Shown here piece by piece: positions 1-10,361 of a stretch of 64,000 nucleotides of DNA (position 1 is its first letter; each line of letters begins with the position of its first letter). The notes below the pieces were generated by a model that saw only the letters and a program-made list of their open reading frames with translations, had not been told where the DNA came from and searched no databases. Origin of the DNA: Flavobacteriia bacterium (GTDB lineage Bacteria > Bacteroidota > Bacteroidia > Flavobacteriales > Weeksellaceae); the NCBI GenBank assembly GCA_015999765.1, contig JAECQR010000003.1, positions 248,001 to 312,000 of the forward strand. Direction: 5' to 3'. A program made the position numbers and the translations under genes.

Positions 1-1950
1 AATTCCCATCAATACTATTCCTGCCACAACATTTACCGCATTGGATTTTACTTTTTCCTGAATGAACCAAAGTATTGCAGCTGCACCCAAACCGATCCAT
101 ACCGAAAAGGCGAAAAATGAGGCAACCATCGCGTAATCTCTTTCCCGGACTTCGAATGGCTTAACGCCGGTGTAGAAAATAATTCCGACACTTGTGATTA
201 CAAATAGAGAAAGTATCGCATAGAATCTACCGAAATCGCGGTTCAGCTGGAAGAAGAAACCAATCAAACCAAGTAAAAGTGGTAAAAAGAAAAAAGCTAC
301 TGTACTTTCGTTTTTGAATTTTGCGGGCATTTTACTTTGGTCGCCCCACATGGCATTATCTACAAAAGGAATACCTGAAATCCAGTTTCCGCGGTTGTTT
401 TCCATATGTCCTTCCAGATCATTCTGTCTTCCAACAAAATTCCACATCAGATATCTTACAAAATAATATCCGTTCTGAAAAGTAAAGAAATAATCTAAAT
501 TCTGCGATAAGGAAGGCTTCTGAACATTGATTAAATTATAAGGTTTTACCTTGAGGTAATCTTCAACTTTAATACTTCCATCTTCATATTTCTGGCGTAA
601 TTCCTCGAAAATCTGTTTTGCTTCAGGACTGTCGGCAACGTCTTCATTAGCGTAATTAAATGAAAAATCCGGTGCGCCATACATCGAGATATAGTTGGCC
701 ATCACCGCCTGATCTTCATTGAACATTCTCGGCATAAAACCAACGTGATCCTTGCTGTAAATATAATTGTAACGCTCGCCTACTTTACGGTAGGTACCGG
801 TTGGCTCATCTTTTTCGTAAACATCACCTGTTTTTTCGGTTTTATAGCTTCCGTCTTCATTTTTCTGGATTCCGTTTGCATCCAGATATGCTGTATAATT
901 CTGGCCGTAAGAAGTTGGCCAGTCACCGTACTGTTCGCGGTTATAATAATCGAGCATTCCGATAGCATTATCAGGATTATTAAGGTTCATAGGAGGATTT
1001 GCAATCGCACGGATGGGAATTACCATCCAGCACGAAAACCCGATCATCATATAAACTACCGATAAAGCAGCAGTTTGATAAATGCTGTTCCTTGATTTTT
1101 TAGCATAATTAATAGCAAAATAGCAGAAAGCAATCAGCAGTATAAATGCGATGATGGTTCCGGAATGGAAAGGAAGCCCAATTCCGTTTACAGCAAAAAT
1201 TTCCATTTTACCGAAAAGCGTCATTATTAACGGGAAAATCCCTTTAAATACAATTCCCAGAATGACTAAAGTGAATACGTTTGCCCAAAGAAAACTTTTC
1301 CAGGTAAACGTATAATTTCTTGCGTAATAAATTAAACAAACTGCCGGAATTGCAAGCATACCCATCATGTGAACTCCCACCGAAAGGCCCGTTACAAAGA
1401 AAATAAGTATAATCCACCGCTCGTTATCAGAATCATGATATTCGTTTTCCCATTTGGTGATTAGCCAAAGTAAAAGCGCAATAAATAAGGTTGCCATTGA
1501 ATAAACTTCACCCTCCACCGCAGAAAACCAAAATGTATCAGAAAAGGTGAAACACAAAGCTCCTATCGCCCCGGCAAATAATATTGAAATTTCCTGGGGC
1601 TTCGTAATCTCATCAAAATCTTTATTCAGAAGTCTGCGCACCAAATGCGTGATGATCCAGAACAGGAACAAAATGGTGAACGCACTGAAAAGCGCTGACA
1701 TGGCATTAATCACGATCGAATAATTCTCACCATTACCAAAAGCAAACATAGCGGCAACAGCTCCTACAAGCTGAAAAAGCGCAGCGCCCGGAGCGTGGGT
1801 AACCTCGAGCTTTGCGGCAGAAGCAATATATTCTCCCGTATCCCAAAAACTGAAATTATGCTCTATGGTTGATAAATAAGTAATGAAAGCAATCGCAAAA
1901 ATAACCCACCCTAAAATGGTATTCCACTGTTTAAAAGACCAGTTTTTCAT
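1..1950 (-). CDS. DUF2723 family multi-pass membrane protein (POMT-like glycosyltransferase), partial
   Basis: The minus-strand frame opens with ATG at 1950 (MKNWSFKQWN) and stays open for 650 codons to the left edge, so the C-terminus is missing. The N-terminus has a membrane segment, then SFWDTGEYIASAAKL with an acidic/aromatic motif and the THAPGA motif, both typical of the DUF2723 family (protein O-mannosyltransferase-like GT-C fold enzymes of Bacteroidota, usually over 1000 residues). Many hydrophobic segments follow, interrupted by a soluble stretch at about residues 330-500. In GT-C enzymes the Asp-Glu-type motif lies in the first periplasmic loop and is catalytic. The role in protein or envelope glycosylation is inferred. 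It is divergent from the PLP enzyme at 2153. Confidence 0.85.
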   Translation of the reverse strand, partial: MKNWSFKQWNTILGWVIFAIAFITYLSTIEHNFSFWDTGEYIASAAKLEVTHAPGAALFQLVGAVAAMFAFGNGENYSIVINAMSALFSAFTILFLFWIITHLVRRLLNKDFDEITKPQEISILFAGAIGALCFTFSDTFWFSAVEGEVYSMATLFIALLLWLITKWENEYHDSDNERWIILIFFVTGLSVGVHMMGMLAIPAVCLIYYARNYTFTWKSFLWANVFTLVILGIVFKGIFPLIMTLFGKMEIFAVNGIGLPFHSGTIIAFILLIAFCYFAINYAKKSRNSIYQTAALSVVYMMIGFSCWMVIPIRAIANPPMNLNNPDNAIGMLDYYNREQYGDWPTSYGQNYTAYLDANGIQKNEDGSYKTEKTGDVYEKDEPTGTYRKVGERYNYIYSKDHVGFMPRMFNEDQAVMANYISMYGAPDFSFNYANEDVADSPEAKQIFEELRQKYEDGSIKVEDYLKVKPYNLINVQKPSLSQNLDYFFTFQNGYYFVRYLMWNFVGRQNDLEGHMENNRGNWISGIPFVDNAMWGDQSKMPAKFKNESTVAFFFLPLLLGLIGFFFQLNRDFGRFYAILSLFVITSVGIIFYTGVKPFEVRERDYAMVASFFAFSVWIGLGAAAILWFIQEKVKSNAVNVVAGIVLMGI

Positions 1951-2092
1951 AAATAATATTCAATGTTGCGAAAATAAGGTTTTTCTTTAATTATATAAGT
2001 ACTTTAACAAAGTTTAAATAAGACTCCATTACTCCAGAATATATTTATCGTCATTGTATTATGCTGTAAATCAGAAAAAAGTTTATAAATTG

Positions 2093-2120
2093 TTGTATTA
2101 TTTATTTTTTAGTATTTTTG
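2093..2120 (+). promoter_or_regulatory. Bacteroidota-type promoter of the PLP synthase gene
   Basis: TTG at 2093-2095, then 17 bases, then TATTTTTG at 2113-2120, matching the TTG/TAnnTTTG consensus. The start codon is 33 bases downstream. A five-codon out-of-frame ORF (2143-2160) overlaps the start. Confidence 0.6.
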
Positions 2121-2152
2121 CACTCGGTTTTATAGAGAAAAAATGACGAAAA

Positions 2153-3190
2153 ATGACTAATGTTCACGATAATATTCTTGGCTTAATTGGCAACACCCCT
2201 TTGGTAAAACTCAATACAGTTACCAAAGATATTCCTGCAACAGTTTATGCTAAACTAGAGTCTTATAATCCCGGCCATTCTACCAAGGACAGAATCGCAG
2301 TTCATATTATAGAAGCTGCCGAAAGAAAAGGCCTTATAAAACCTGGCTCAACCATTGTAGAAACTACATCCGGCAACACAGGATTTTCTATTGCAATGGT
2401 TTGTATCATTAAAGGTTACAAATGTATTCTTGCTGTAAGCAACAAAACGAAGAAGGAAAAAATCGCTTATCTGAAAGCTTTGGGCGCTACTGTTTATATC
2501 TGCCCGGCTAACGTAGCCGCTGATGATCCGAGATCATATTATGAAGTTGCGAAAAGAATCGCGTCAGAAACTCCGGATTCTATCTATATCAATCAATATT
2601 TTAACGAACTGAATATTGATGCACATTATCAAACCACAGGTCCGGAAATCTGGGAACAGACGGATGGAAAGATCACGCATCTTATTGCCTGTACCGGTAC
2701 TGGCGGTACGTTATCAGGATCTGCTAAATTTCTAAAAGAAAAAAATCCTAATATTAAAGTTATAGGTGTTGACGCGTCGGGATCGATCCTGAAAGGTTTC
2801 CATGAAACCGGAAAAATCAATGAAGACGAAATTCACCCTTATCAAATTGAAGGGATGGGCAAAAATTTAATTCCTGCAGCATTATTATTCGACAAAGTAG
2901 ATGAATTCGTACGCGTAAATGACGAAATGTCCGCCTACCGGACCCGCGAAATTGCTCTGAAAGAAGCCATTATGGGAGGTTATACCACAGGCGCTGTTAC
3001 GCAGGGGCTTATACAGTACGCTGGCTCTCATGAATTTTCATCAGATGATGTTGTGGTAGCTATTTATCCAGATCACGGTTCCAGATACATCACTAAAGTT
3101 TACAGTGATCAGTGGATGGAAGAACAGGGATTCATCAACAACTGTGTTCATAATTACGACGAAGTTTTCAAAACTGAAATCATCAAGTAA
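2153..3190 (+). CDS. Cysteine-synthase-like PLP enzyme; candidate cysteate synthase
   Basis: A 345-residue fold-type II PLP enzyme of the cysteine synthase/cystathionine beta-synthase family. Visible are the PLP lysine in PGHSTKDR (Lys45), the substrate loop TSGNTG (residues 72-77) and the phosphate-binding loop GTGGTLSG near residue 183. There is no CBS-domain tail. Family members replace the beta group of O-acetylserine, O-phosphoserine or serine. The adjacent gene is an alpha-oxoamine synthase, and in sulfonolipid producers of this phylum a cysteine-synthase homologue makes L-cysteate from phosphoserine and sulfite for such a partner. I therefore infer cysteate synthase (SulA-like). An ordinary cysteine synthase remains possible. 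A terminator follows, so the pair is linked but perhaps separately transcribed. Confidence 0.75.
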   Translation: MTNVHDNILGLIGNTPLVKLNTVTKDIPATVYAKLESYNPGHSTKDRIAVHIIEAAERKGLIKPGSTIVETTSGNTGFSIAMVCIIKGYKCILAVSNKTKKEKIAYLKALGATVYICPANVAADDPRSYYEVAKRIASETPDSIYINQYFNELNIDAHYQTTGPEIWEQTDGKITHLIACTGTGGTLSGSAKFLKEKNPNIKVIGVDASGSILKGFHETGKINEDEIHPYQIEGMGKNLIPAALLFDKVDEFVRVNDEMSAYRTREIALKEAIMGGYTTGAVTQGLIQYAGSHEFSSDDVVVAIYPDHGSRYITKVYSDQWMEEQGFINNCVHNYDEVFKTEIIK

Positions 3191-3213
3191 TAAACCGTGA
3201 AATATATCACATA

Positions 3214-3246
3214 AACCTTTTTGTTGCTTACAAAAAGGTTCTTTTT
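3214..3246 (+). terminator. Intrinsic terminator after the PLP synthase
   Basis: Perfect 11-bp inverted repeat 3214-3224/3230-3240 with a 5-base loop, followed by CTTTTT. Confidence 0.75.
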
Positions 3247-3259
3247 ATTCAAATTTTGT

Positions 3260-3267
3260 TAACTTTG
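3260..3267 (+). promoter_or_regulatory. Possible -7 box of the oxoamine synthase gene
   Basis: TAACTTTG matches TAnnTTTG, 35 bases before the start at 3303 and just after the terminator. No well-spaced TTG is visible upstream, so support is partial. Confidence 0.4.
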
Positions 3268-3302
3268 TTTTCTATATAAAATTAAAAAAATCATATAAAA
3301 TA

Positions 3303-4577
3303 ATGACAGATATTTTTGATCGGTTACGCCAGAATCCAGGACCGCTTGGGCAGTTTGCGGATTATGCAGAAGGATATTTCGTTTTTCCTAAACTTGAAGG
3401 ACCTATTGGCCCCCGGATGAGATTTCAGGGCAGAGAAGTTGTTTTCTGGAGTGCTAACGATTATTTGGGGTTGTGTAATCATCCCGAGGTTTTAGAGGCT
3501 GACGCAAAAGCAGCTGCTGAATTCGGAATGTTCTACCCAATGGGCGCAAGAGCGATGTCCGGCGAAACTGCTCAACACCAACAGTTGGAGAAGGAATTGG
3601 CAGAATTTGTTGATAAAGAATCAGCTTATCTTTTGAATTTCGGTTATCAGGGGATGGTTTCTACCATTGATGCTCTGGTAGGCCGTCATGATGTCATTGT
3701 TTACGATGCAGATTCGCATGCTTGTATTGTGGATGGTGTCCGCCTTCATATGGGTAAAAGTTTCACTTACAAACATAACGACATTGCGAGTTTAGAAAAG
3801 AACCTTGCAAGAGCTACCAAAGTTGCTGAAGAGCAAGGCGGCGGAATTCTTGTGATTACTGAAGGAGTTTTCGGGATGCGCGGAATGCAGGGGAAGATTA
3901 AAGAAATCTGTGACTTAAAATCGAAATTTAACTTCAGACTTTTGGTCGATGATGCACATGGTTTTGGAACATTAGGGAAAACCGGTGCGGGCGCTGGTGA
4001 AGAACAGGGTTGTCAGGATCAGATCGATGTTTACTTTTCAACTTTCGCGAAATCAATGGCCGGCTTTGGTGCATTTATCGCAGGAGATGCAGATATCATC
4101 AGAATTTTAAAATACAATTTGCGTTCTCAGGTTTTCGCAAAATCTTTAACAATGCCAATGGTAATCGGAGGTTTGAAAAGATTGGATTTGCTTCGCTCAA
4201 GACCGGAAATCAAAGCAAAACTTTGGGAAAACGTAAATAAACTCCAAAAAGGGTTGATAGAAAGAGGATTCAATATCGGAGGTACAGATACCTGTGTAAC
4301 TCCTGTAATGATGCAGGGTTCTACTGTAGAAGCCACTTTACTTGTAAAAGATCTGAGAGAAAATTACGGTATATTTACTTCAGTTGTAATCTATCCAGTT
4401 ATCCCGAAAGGGATGATCTTATTGCGATTAATTCCTACTGCATCTCATACCGACGCAGAAATTAATGAAACCCTGGATGCATTTGACGCCATTCACGGTA
4501 AACTTACCTCAGGCTTCTACAAGGAGCAGGAGCAGAAATTACTTGAAGAAAAAGGTTTATCCTTTAAATCAACATAG
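3303..4577 (+). CDS. Alpha-oxoamine synthase (SPT/KBL family); candidate cysteate fatty acyltransferase
   Basis: A 424-residue fold-type I PLP enzyme of the serine palmitoyltransferase/KBL/BioF family. Visible are SANDYLGL near residue 50, the DDAHGFG motif near residue 217 and the PLP lysine in TFAKSMAG (Lys250). These enzymes condense an amino acid with an acyl-CoA or acyl-ACP with loss of CO2. Flavobacteria have at least two paralogues: serine palmitoyltransferase for sphingolipids, and cysteate acyltransferase, which makes 3-ketocapnine for sulfonolipids. The neighbouring cysteine-synthase-like gene favours the second role. That is inference from context; the sequence alone does not fix the amino acid used. 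The enzyme is predicted to be cytoplasmic. Confidence 0.8.
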   Translation: MTDIFDRLRQNPGPLGQFADYAEGYFVFPKLEGPIGPRMRFQGREVVFWSANDYLGLCNHPEVLEADAKAAAEFGMFYPMGARAMSGETAQHQQLEKELAEFVDKESAYLLNFGYQGMVSTIDALVGRHDVIVYDADSHACIVDGVRLHMGKSFTYKHNDIASLEKNLARATKVAEEQGGGILVITEGVFGMRGMQGKIKEICDLKSKFNFRLLVDDAHGFGTLGKTGAGAGEEQGCQDQIDVYFSTFAKSMAGFGAFIAGDADIIRILKYNLRSQVFAKSLTMPMVIGGLKRLDLLRSRPEIKAKLWENVNKLQKGLIERGFNIGGTDTCVTPVMMQGSTVEATLLVKDLRENYGIFTSVVIYPVIPKGMILLRLIPTASHTDAEINETLDAFDAIHGKLTSGFYKEQEQKLLEEKGLSFKST

Positions 4578-4604
4578 AATTTTTCAGTATTTATATTTTC
4601 CTAT

Positions 4605-4634
4605 AAACCGCTTGAAAAATTCAGGCGGTTTTTT
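4605..4634 (+). terminator. Intrinsic terminator after the oxoamine synthase
   Basis: AAACCGC (4605-4611) pairs with GCGGTTT (4625-4631), extended by four further pairs, and runs into TTTTTT. Confidence 0.7.
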
Positions 4635-4693
4635 ATTACCCCACTGTGAAGTTTAAAAAACACCATTAACAAAATTTTTATAAAAATAACAAG

Positions 4694-5104
4694 ATGAAAC
4701 AGATTTTAATCACCAAACAGGATTTCACCCGAATACACAAATCAATCAGCGATGCCAAACAAAACAGCAGCATCAAAAAAGACGAAGCAGAAAAACTGCT
4801 GAAAGAACTGCATTCTGCGAAAGTAGTACCTTCAGAGGAAATTCCGTCGGATGTGGTGACGATGAATTCCATAGTAAAGTTTCACTTTGAAAATAACCAG
4901 AAGGAAATGCAGTTTCAGATCGTTTATCCGGCTCAGGCAGATTTTAAAAATGGTAAAGTTTCCATCTTTTCCCCTGTTGCAGCTGCGTTGATAGGTTATG
5001 GAGTGAACGATGAAATCGACTGGATTGTTCCTTCCGGAACCACAAAAATTATCATAGACGAAATCATTTATCAGCCCGAAGCAGCCGGAGATTTTGATCT
5101 GTAA
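4694..5104 (+). CDS. GreA/GreB-family protein, Rnk-like
   Basis: A 136-residue protein. The C-terminal half carries the GreA/GreB FKBP-like signature (SPVAAALIGYGVNDEIDW, ending in a PSGTTK strand). The N-terminal half is a short helical region that is lysine- and glutamate-rich but too short for the full GreA coiled coil. This fits the Rnk subgroup, which binds RNA polymerase without transcript-cleavage activity. Its physiological role here is unknown. It forms a single-gene unit with its own terminator. Confidence 0.7.
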   Translation: MKQILITKQDFTRIHKSISDAKQNSSIKKDEAEKLLKELHSAKVVPSEEIPSDVVTMNSIVKFHFENNQKEMQFQIVYPAQADFKNGKVSIFSPVAAALIGYGVNDEIDWIVPSGTTKIIIDEIIYQPEAAGDFDL

Positions 5105-5128
5105 TCATCACAACGCATATTTGAAGAG

Positions 5129-5158
5129 AGCCGTTGGATCTAATGCCGACGGTTTTTT
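5129..5158 (+). terminator. Intrinsic terminator after the Rnk-like gene
   Basis: A 9-bp stem (5129-5137/5146-5154, with two G-U pairs) followed by a run of T. Confidence 0.65.
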
Positions 5159-5194
5159 AATGCTCTCAAACGACAGTATCTGAAAGATTTAAAA

Positions 5195-5202
5195 TAAATT
5201 TG
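5195..5202 (+). promoter_or_regulatory. -7 box of the radical SAM gene
   Basis: TAAATTTG lies only 13 bases before the TTG start at 5216. This implies a very short leader and supports that start. Confidence 0.5.
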
Positions 5203-5215
5203 CAAAAACATTCCT

Positions 5216-7402
5216 TTGAAAGACCTTCTGCTCATCACACCACCTTTTACGCAGCTCAATACACCCTATCCGGCAACGGCTTACCTTAAGGGTTTCCTTA
5301 ACACCAAAGAGATCCCGAACTTCCAGATGGATTTAGGGATTGAAGTAATTTTAAAAGTTTTTTCACGTGAAGGGTTACAGAATTTATTCAGTACGGAACT
5401 AGGTCTTGCAAAATACTCAGCAAACGCGCAAAGAATATGGACTTTAAAAGAAGAATACATCAAAACGATCGATCAGGTTATTCTTTTTCTTCAGGGACAA
5501 AATCAAACACTGGCGCGACAGGTTTGCAGCATGAATTTTTTGCCCGAAGCTTCCCGCTTCAATACCATCGATGATCTGGAATTTGCTTTCGGCAACATGG
5601 GTTTACAGGATAAGGCAAAACATCTCTGCACTCTTTATTTAGAAGATATTTCAGATTTTATTGTTGAATGCATTGACGAAGATTTCGGATTCAGCAGATA
5701 TGCAGAACGCCTGGGCAGAAGCGCAAATTCCTTTGATGAATTATATCTGAAACTGTCAGGGTCCAATACATTCATTGATGAAATTACCCTGAGCATTCTT
5801 CAGGAAAAACTGGAGTTGATACAGCCAAAACTTGTATGTTTTTCGGTCCCTTTTCCGGGAAATTTATATTCCGCTTTCCGTTGTGCTCAATTTATTAAAC
5901 AAAATTTTCCTTCAGTTAAAATCGCGATGGGCGGTGGCTTTCCGAATACTGAATTAAGAGAGCTTAAAGATCCCAGAGTTCTCGAGTTTTTCGATTATAT
6001 CACTTTAGATGATGGCGAACTCCCTGTTGAACTTCTTCATAAAAACCTTGAAAATGCAGAAAACACTGAACTTAAGAGAACGTTTTTAATGAAAAATGGC
6101 GAAGTAATCTATCAAAACAATTCCATGAAAACAGACTATAAACAGTCTGAAATTGGGACTCCCGATTACACCGATTTACCACTTCAACAATATATTTCCG
6201 TTATTGAGATCGCGAATCCTATGCACAGTTTATGGAGCGACGGAAGATGGAACAAGCTTACCATGGCACACGGCTGTTATTGGGGAAAATGTACGTTCTG
6301 CGACATTTCTCTTGATTATATCAGATTATACGAACCTGTTTCTGCGAAGATCTTAGTCGACCGCATGGAAGAATTGATCACTAAAACAGGCGAAACAGGA
6401 TTTCATTTTGTAGATGAAGCTGCTCCGCCGGCGCTGATGCGGGAGGTTGCGCTCGAAATCCTTCGCCGAAATTTAGTTGTGACGTGGTGGACCAATATCA
6501 GGTTTGAAAAAAGTTTTAGCAGAGATTTATGTTATTTGCTGAAGTTATCCGGATGTGTTGCCGTTTCCGGTGGTCTGGAAGTTGCCAGCGACCGTCTTCT
6601 ACAGCTTATTGACAAAGGAGTTTCGGTGGAACAGGTAGCAAAAGTTACGCGGAATTTCACTGAAGCAGGAATCATGGTTCACTCTTATTTAATGTATGGT
6701 TTTCCGACACAGACCGTTCAGGAAACTGTGGATTCGCTGGAAATGGTTCGCCAGCTTTTTGAAATGGGGGTTTTGCAAAGCGGCTTCTGGCACCAGTTTT
6801 CGATGACTGCACACTCACCTATCGGGATCAGCCCTGAAGAATTTGGCGTAAAACCTGAAAAGAAAGAAATTCTTTTTGCCAATAACGATATTGATTTTAT
6901 TGATGAAACTGGAATTGATCACAGTAAATTCGGTTTTGGATTGAAAAAATCGCTTTTCAATTACATGCACGGAATCAATTTCGAAATGCCGCTTCAGGAT
7001 TGGTTCGATTTTAAAATTCCGAAAACAACCATTCATCCCGAATATATTCATGACTGTCTTTTTGAAGAGGAAGATTTTAAATTCAAAGGCAATTCAAAAA
7101 TTATTTTTCTGGCTAAAAATCCTATTGTGGAAAATTTTGTGAAAAGCAAAAAAGGAAATTCCTGGAACGTCGCACAACTCACCTTCCATTTGACTACGAA
7201 TATCGTCAAAATTGAGCTTGATCAGGAAAAGGCACAATGGCTTTTAAAAATAATTCAGGAACATCCAATTGAAAAACCGCAGAAAACAACACTTCTGCAA
7301 CTTAAAAATGATTTTGAAGAGTCATTCGGTGATTTTGAACTGTTCTGGTTTTCAAAACCGATGCAGCAGCTCAAAGAAAACGGAATTATTCTGAGTCTTT
7401 AG
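5216..7402 (+). CDS. B12-binding-domain radical SAM protein
   Basis: 728 residues from a TTG start (MKDLLLITPP). The N-terminus looks like a cobalamin-binding-type Rossmann domain: TPPFTQLNTPYPA, then a VCFSVPFPGN strand near residue 215 and AMGGGFPNTEL. The radical SAM core follows, with cluster cysteines at 354, 359 and 362 (CYWGKCTFC), a Cx4Cx2C spacing instead of the usual Cx3Cx2C. The motifs SGGLEVASDRLL and HSYLMYGFPTQT are typical of the TIM-barrel core. The roughly 220-residue C-terminal region is not recognised. Relatives act as methyltransferases or ring-forming enzymes; the substrate cannot be told. No maturation partner lies nearby. Confidence 0.75.
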   Translation: MKDLLLITPPFTQLNTPYPATAYLKGFLNTKEIPNFQMDLGIEVILKVFSREGLQNLFSTELGLAKYSANAQRIWTLKEEYIKTIDQVILFLQGQNQTLARQVCSMNFLPEASRFNTIDDLEFAFGNMGLQDKAKHLCTLYLEDISDFIVECIDEDFGFSRYAERLGRSANSFDELYLKLSGSNTFIDEITLSILQEKLELIQPKLVCFSVPFPGNLYSAFRCAQFIKQNFPSVKIAMGGGFPNTELRELKDPRVLEFFDYITLDDGELPVELLHKNLENAENTELKRTFLMKNGEVIYQNNSMKTDYKQSEIGTPDYTDLPLQQYISVIEIANPMHSLWSDGRWNKLTMAHGCYWGKCTFCDISLDYIRLYEPVSAKILVDRMEELITKTGETGFHFVDEAAPPALMREVALEILRRNLVVTWWTNIRFEKSFSRDLCYLLKLSGCVAVSGGLEVASDRLLQLIDKGVSVEQVAKVTRNFTEAGIMVHSYLMYGFPTQTVQETVDSLEMVRQLFEMGVLQSGFWHQFSMTAHSPIGISPEEFGVKPEKKEILFANNDIDFIDETGIDHSKFGFGLKKSLFNYMHGINFEMPLQDWFDFKIPKTTIHPEYIHDCLFEEEDFKFKGNSKIIFLAKNPIVENFVKSKKGNSWNVAQLTFHLTTNIVKIELDQEKAQWLLKIIQEHPIEKPQKTTLLQLKNDFEESFGDFELFWFSKPMQQLKENGIILSL

Positions 7403-7425
7403 TCTTAATCTTAAATTAAAAATAA

Positions 7426-7456
7426 AAAATCCCGCTCTTTTACAGAACGGGATTTT
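7426..7456. terminator. Bidirectional terminator between the radical SAM gene and atpC
   Basis: AAAATCCCG (7426-7434) pairs with CGGGATTTT (7448-7456) between two convergent genes. T-rich tracts are stronger on the atpC (minus) side. Confidence 0.75.
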
Positions 7457-7474
7457 ATGATGATTAAAGTTAAA

Positions 7475-7756
7475 TTATTCAGCGAGAATAATTCCTTTAT
7501 TATTGCTGAATTCGATGACACCACTTTTCACAGCGAAAGAAAATACGCTTTCTTTTTCGTTCTCTTTCGTGAAATGCTTTTCGTATTTCTCATCAATATC
7601 GTTAGTAAAAACTCTTACTTTTCCACCGATTAATGAAGCTACGATTGCGGCGTGATCTTTCATGATATGGAAATCGCCGTTTTTCCCGGGAAGTAAAACT
7701 GATTTTACATCGCCTTCAAAAACTACAAATTCCGGAGTTAAAATTTTAATATTCAT
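7475..7756 (-). CDS. atpC: F1Fo ATP synthase epsilon subunit
   Basis: 93 residues matching the N-terminal beta-sandwich of the epsilon subunit (ILTPEFVVFEGDV, LPGKNGDFHIMKDHAAI). It lacks the C-terminal helical hairpin of longer epsilon proteins, so it is the short form common in Bacteroidota. The subunit links F1 to the rotor. It follows atpD by 73 bases on the same strand. The remaining ATP synthase genes are not in the window, consistent with the split arrangement known in flavobacteria. Confidence 0.93.
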   Translation of the reverse strand: MNIKILTPEFVVFEGDVKSVLLPGKNGDFHIMKDHAAIVASLIGGKVRVFTNDIDEKYEKHFTKENEKESVFSFAVKSGVIEFSNNKGIILAE

Positions 7757-7829
7757 TTCTTAAAATTATAGATTATAGATTTTAAATTTTAAATTAATCT
7801 AAAATCTAAAATTTAGCATTTAAAATTCC

Positions 7830-9425
<1,596 letters not shown>

Positions 9426-9440
9426 TCAAAATTTCTTCTT

Positions 9441-10361
9441 TTGAAAATCATCAAAAACCTTCACGATTATCACGAAAAAACGCCTTTGGCACTTTCCATC
9501 GGAATGTTTGACGGGGTTCACCGCGGGCATCAGACCATCATCAAAAACCTGAATTCCGCAGCTGCACACAAAGGTTTAGAGTCAGCGATTCTCACATTCT
9601 GGCCACATCCCAGAACAGTTTTCAGTCCGAATGATGATTTAAAACTTTTGAATACAATTGAAGAAAAAACCTATCTGCTCGAAAAAGATGGTGTACAGCA
9701 TCTTTTTCTGAAAGAATTTAATGAAGAATTCAGGAATTTAACCGGCGAAGAATTTGTCAAACAGATTCTGGTTGAGAAACTGAACGTAAGGCACTTAATT
9801 ATCGGCCACGATCATACTTTTGGGAAAAACCGGAGTGGTGATTTTAAGCTGCTCCAGAAAATGGCTCCGGATTTTGGATTTGAAGTTGAGCAGGTTGAAG
9901 CGGTAGATTTCCAGGACACACACATCAGTTCCACTCAGGTCAGAAATGCATTGATGAATGCTAATATCGATGCGGCCAATGAAATGCTGGGATACCATTA
10001 TTCTGTTTCCGGAGAAGTGGTTCATGGCAAGAAACTGGGCAGAACAATCGGCTATCCTACTGCCAACATTACGGTAAATGCGATGAAGATTCTACCTAAA
10101 AATGGTGCTTACATTGTTGATGTTTTTATTGAAGAACAACAATTTAAAGGGATGTTGAGTATCGGTACCAATCCTACGGTCAAAGGAAAATTACTTACTG
10201 TGGAAGTTTATATCCTGGATTTTGAAAGTGATATTTATGGCAAAGAAATTTCAGTGAATTTCCGGGAATTCCTTCATGAGGAGATCAAATTTGAAAGTCT
10301 GGAAAAACTCGTTGAAAGACTTGATGAAGATAAACGGCTTACCGAAAAGTACAACTTCTAA
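9441..10361 (+). CDS. ribF: Bifunctional riboflavin kinase/FAD synthetase
   Basis: 306 residues from a TTG start. The N-terminal FAD synthetase (nucleotidyltransferase) domain has GMFDGVHRGH at about residues 21-30 and HDHTFGKNRSG near 120. The C-terminal flavokinase domain has GRTIGYPTANI near residue 200. The enzyme phosphorylates riboflavin to FMN and adenylates it to FAD. Length matches the family. A near-consensus -7 box (CATATTTG, 9413-9420) lies upstream. It shares the intergenic region with atpD. Its stop codon overlaps that of the convergent YjbR-like gene by 4 bases. Confidence 0.95.
   Translation: MKIIKNLHDYHEKTPLALSIGMFDGVHRGHQTIIKNLNSAAAHKGLESAILTFWPHPRTVFSPNDDLKLLNTIEEKTYLLEKDGVQHLFLKEFNEEFRNLTGEEFVKQILVEKLNVRHLIIGHDHTFGKNRSGDFKLLQKMAPDFGFEVEQVEAVDFQDTHISSTQVRNALMNANIDAANEMLGYHYSVSGEVVHGKKLGRTIGYPTANITVNAMKILPKNGAYIVDVFIEEQQFKGMLSIGTNPTVKGKLLTVEVYILDFESDIYGKEISVNFREFLHEEIKFESLEKLVERLDEDKRLTEKYNF

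Noticed and set aside
745-1065. 106-codon plus-strand ORF inside the first gene
   Set aside because: It lies antisense to the DUF2723 gene, whose minus-strand frame is continuous for 650 codons with family motifs.
7757-7829. AT-rich inverted repeats between atpD and atpC
   Set aside because: Composed almost only of A and T, with no T-tract logic that would terminate between two operon genes; probably low-complexity spacer.
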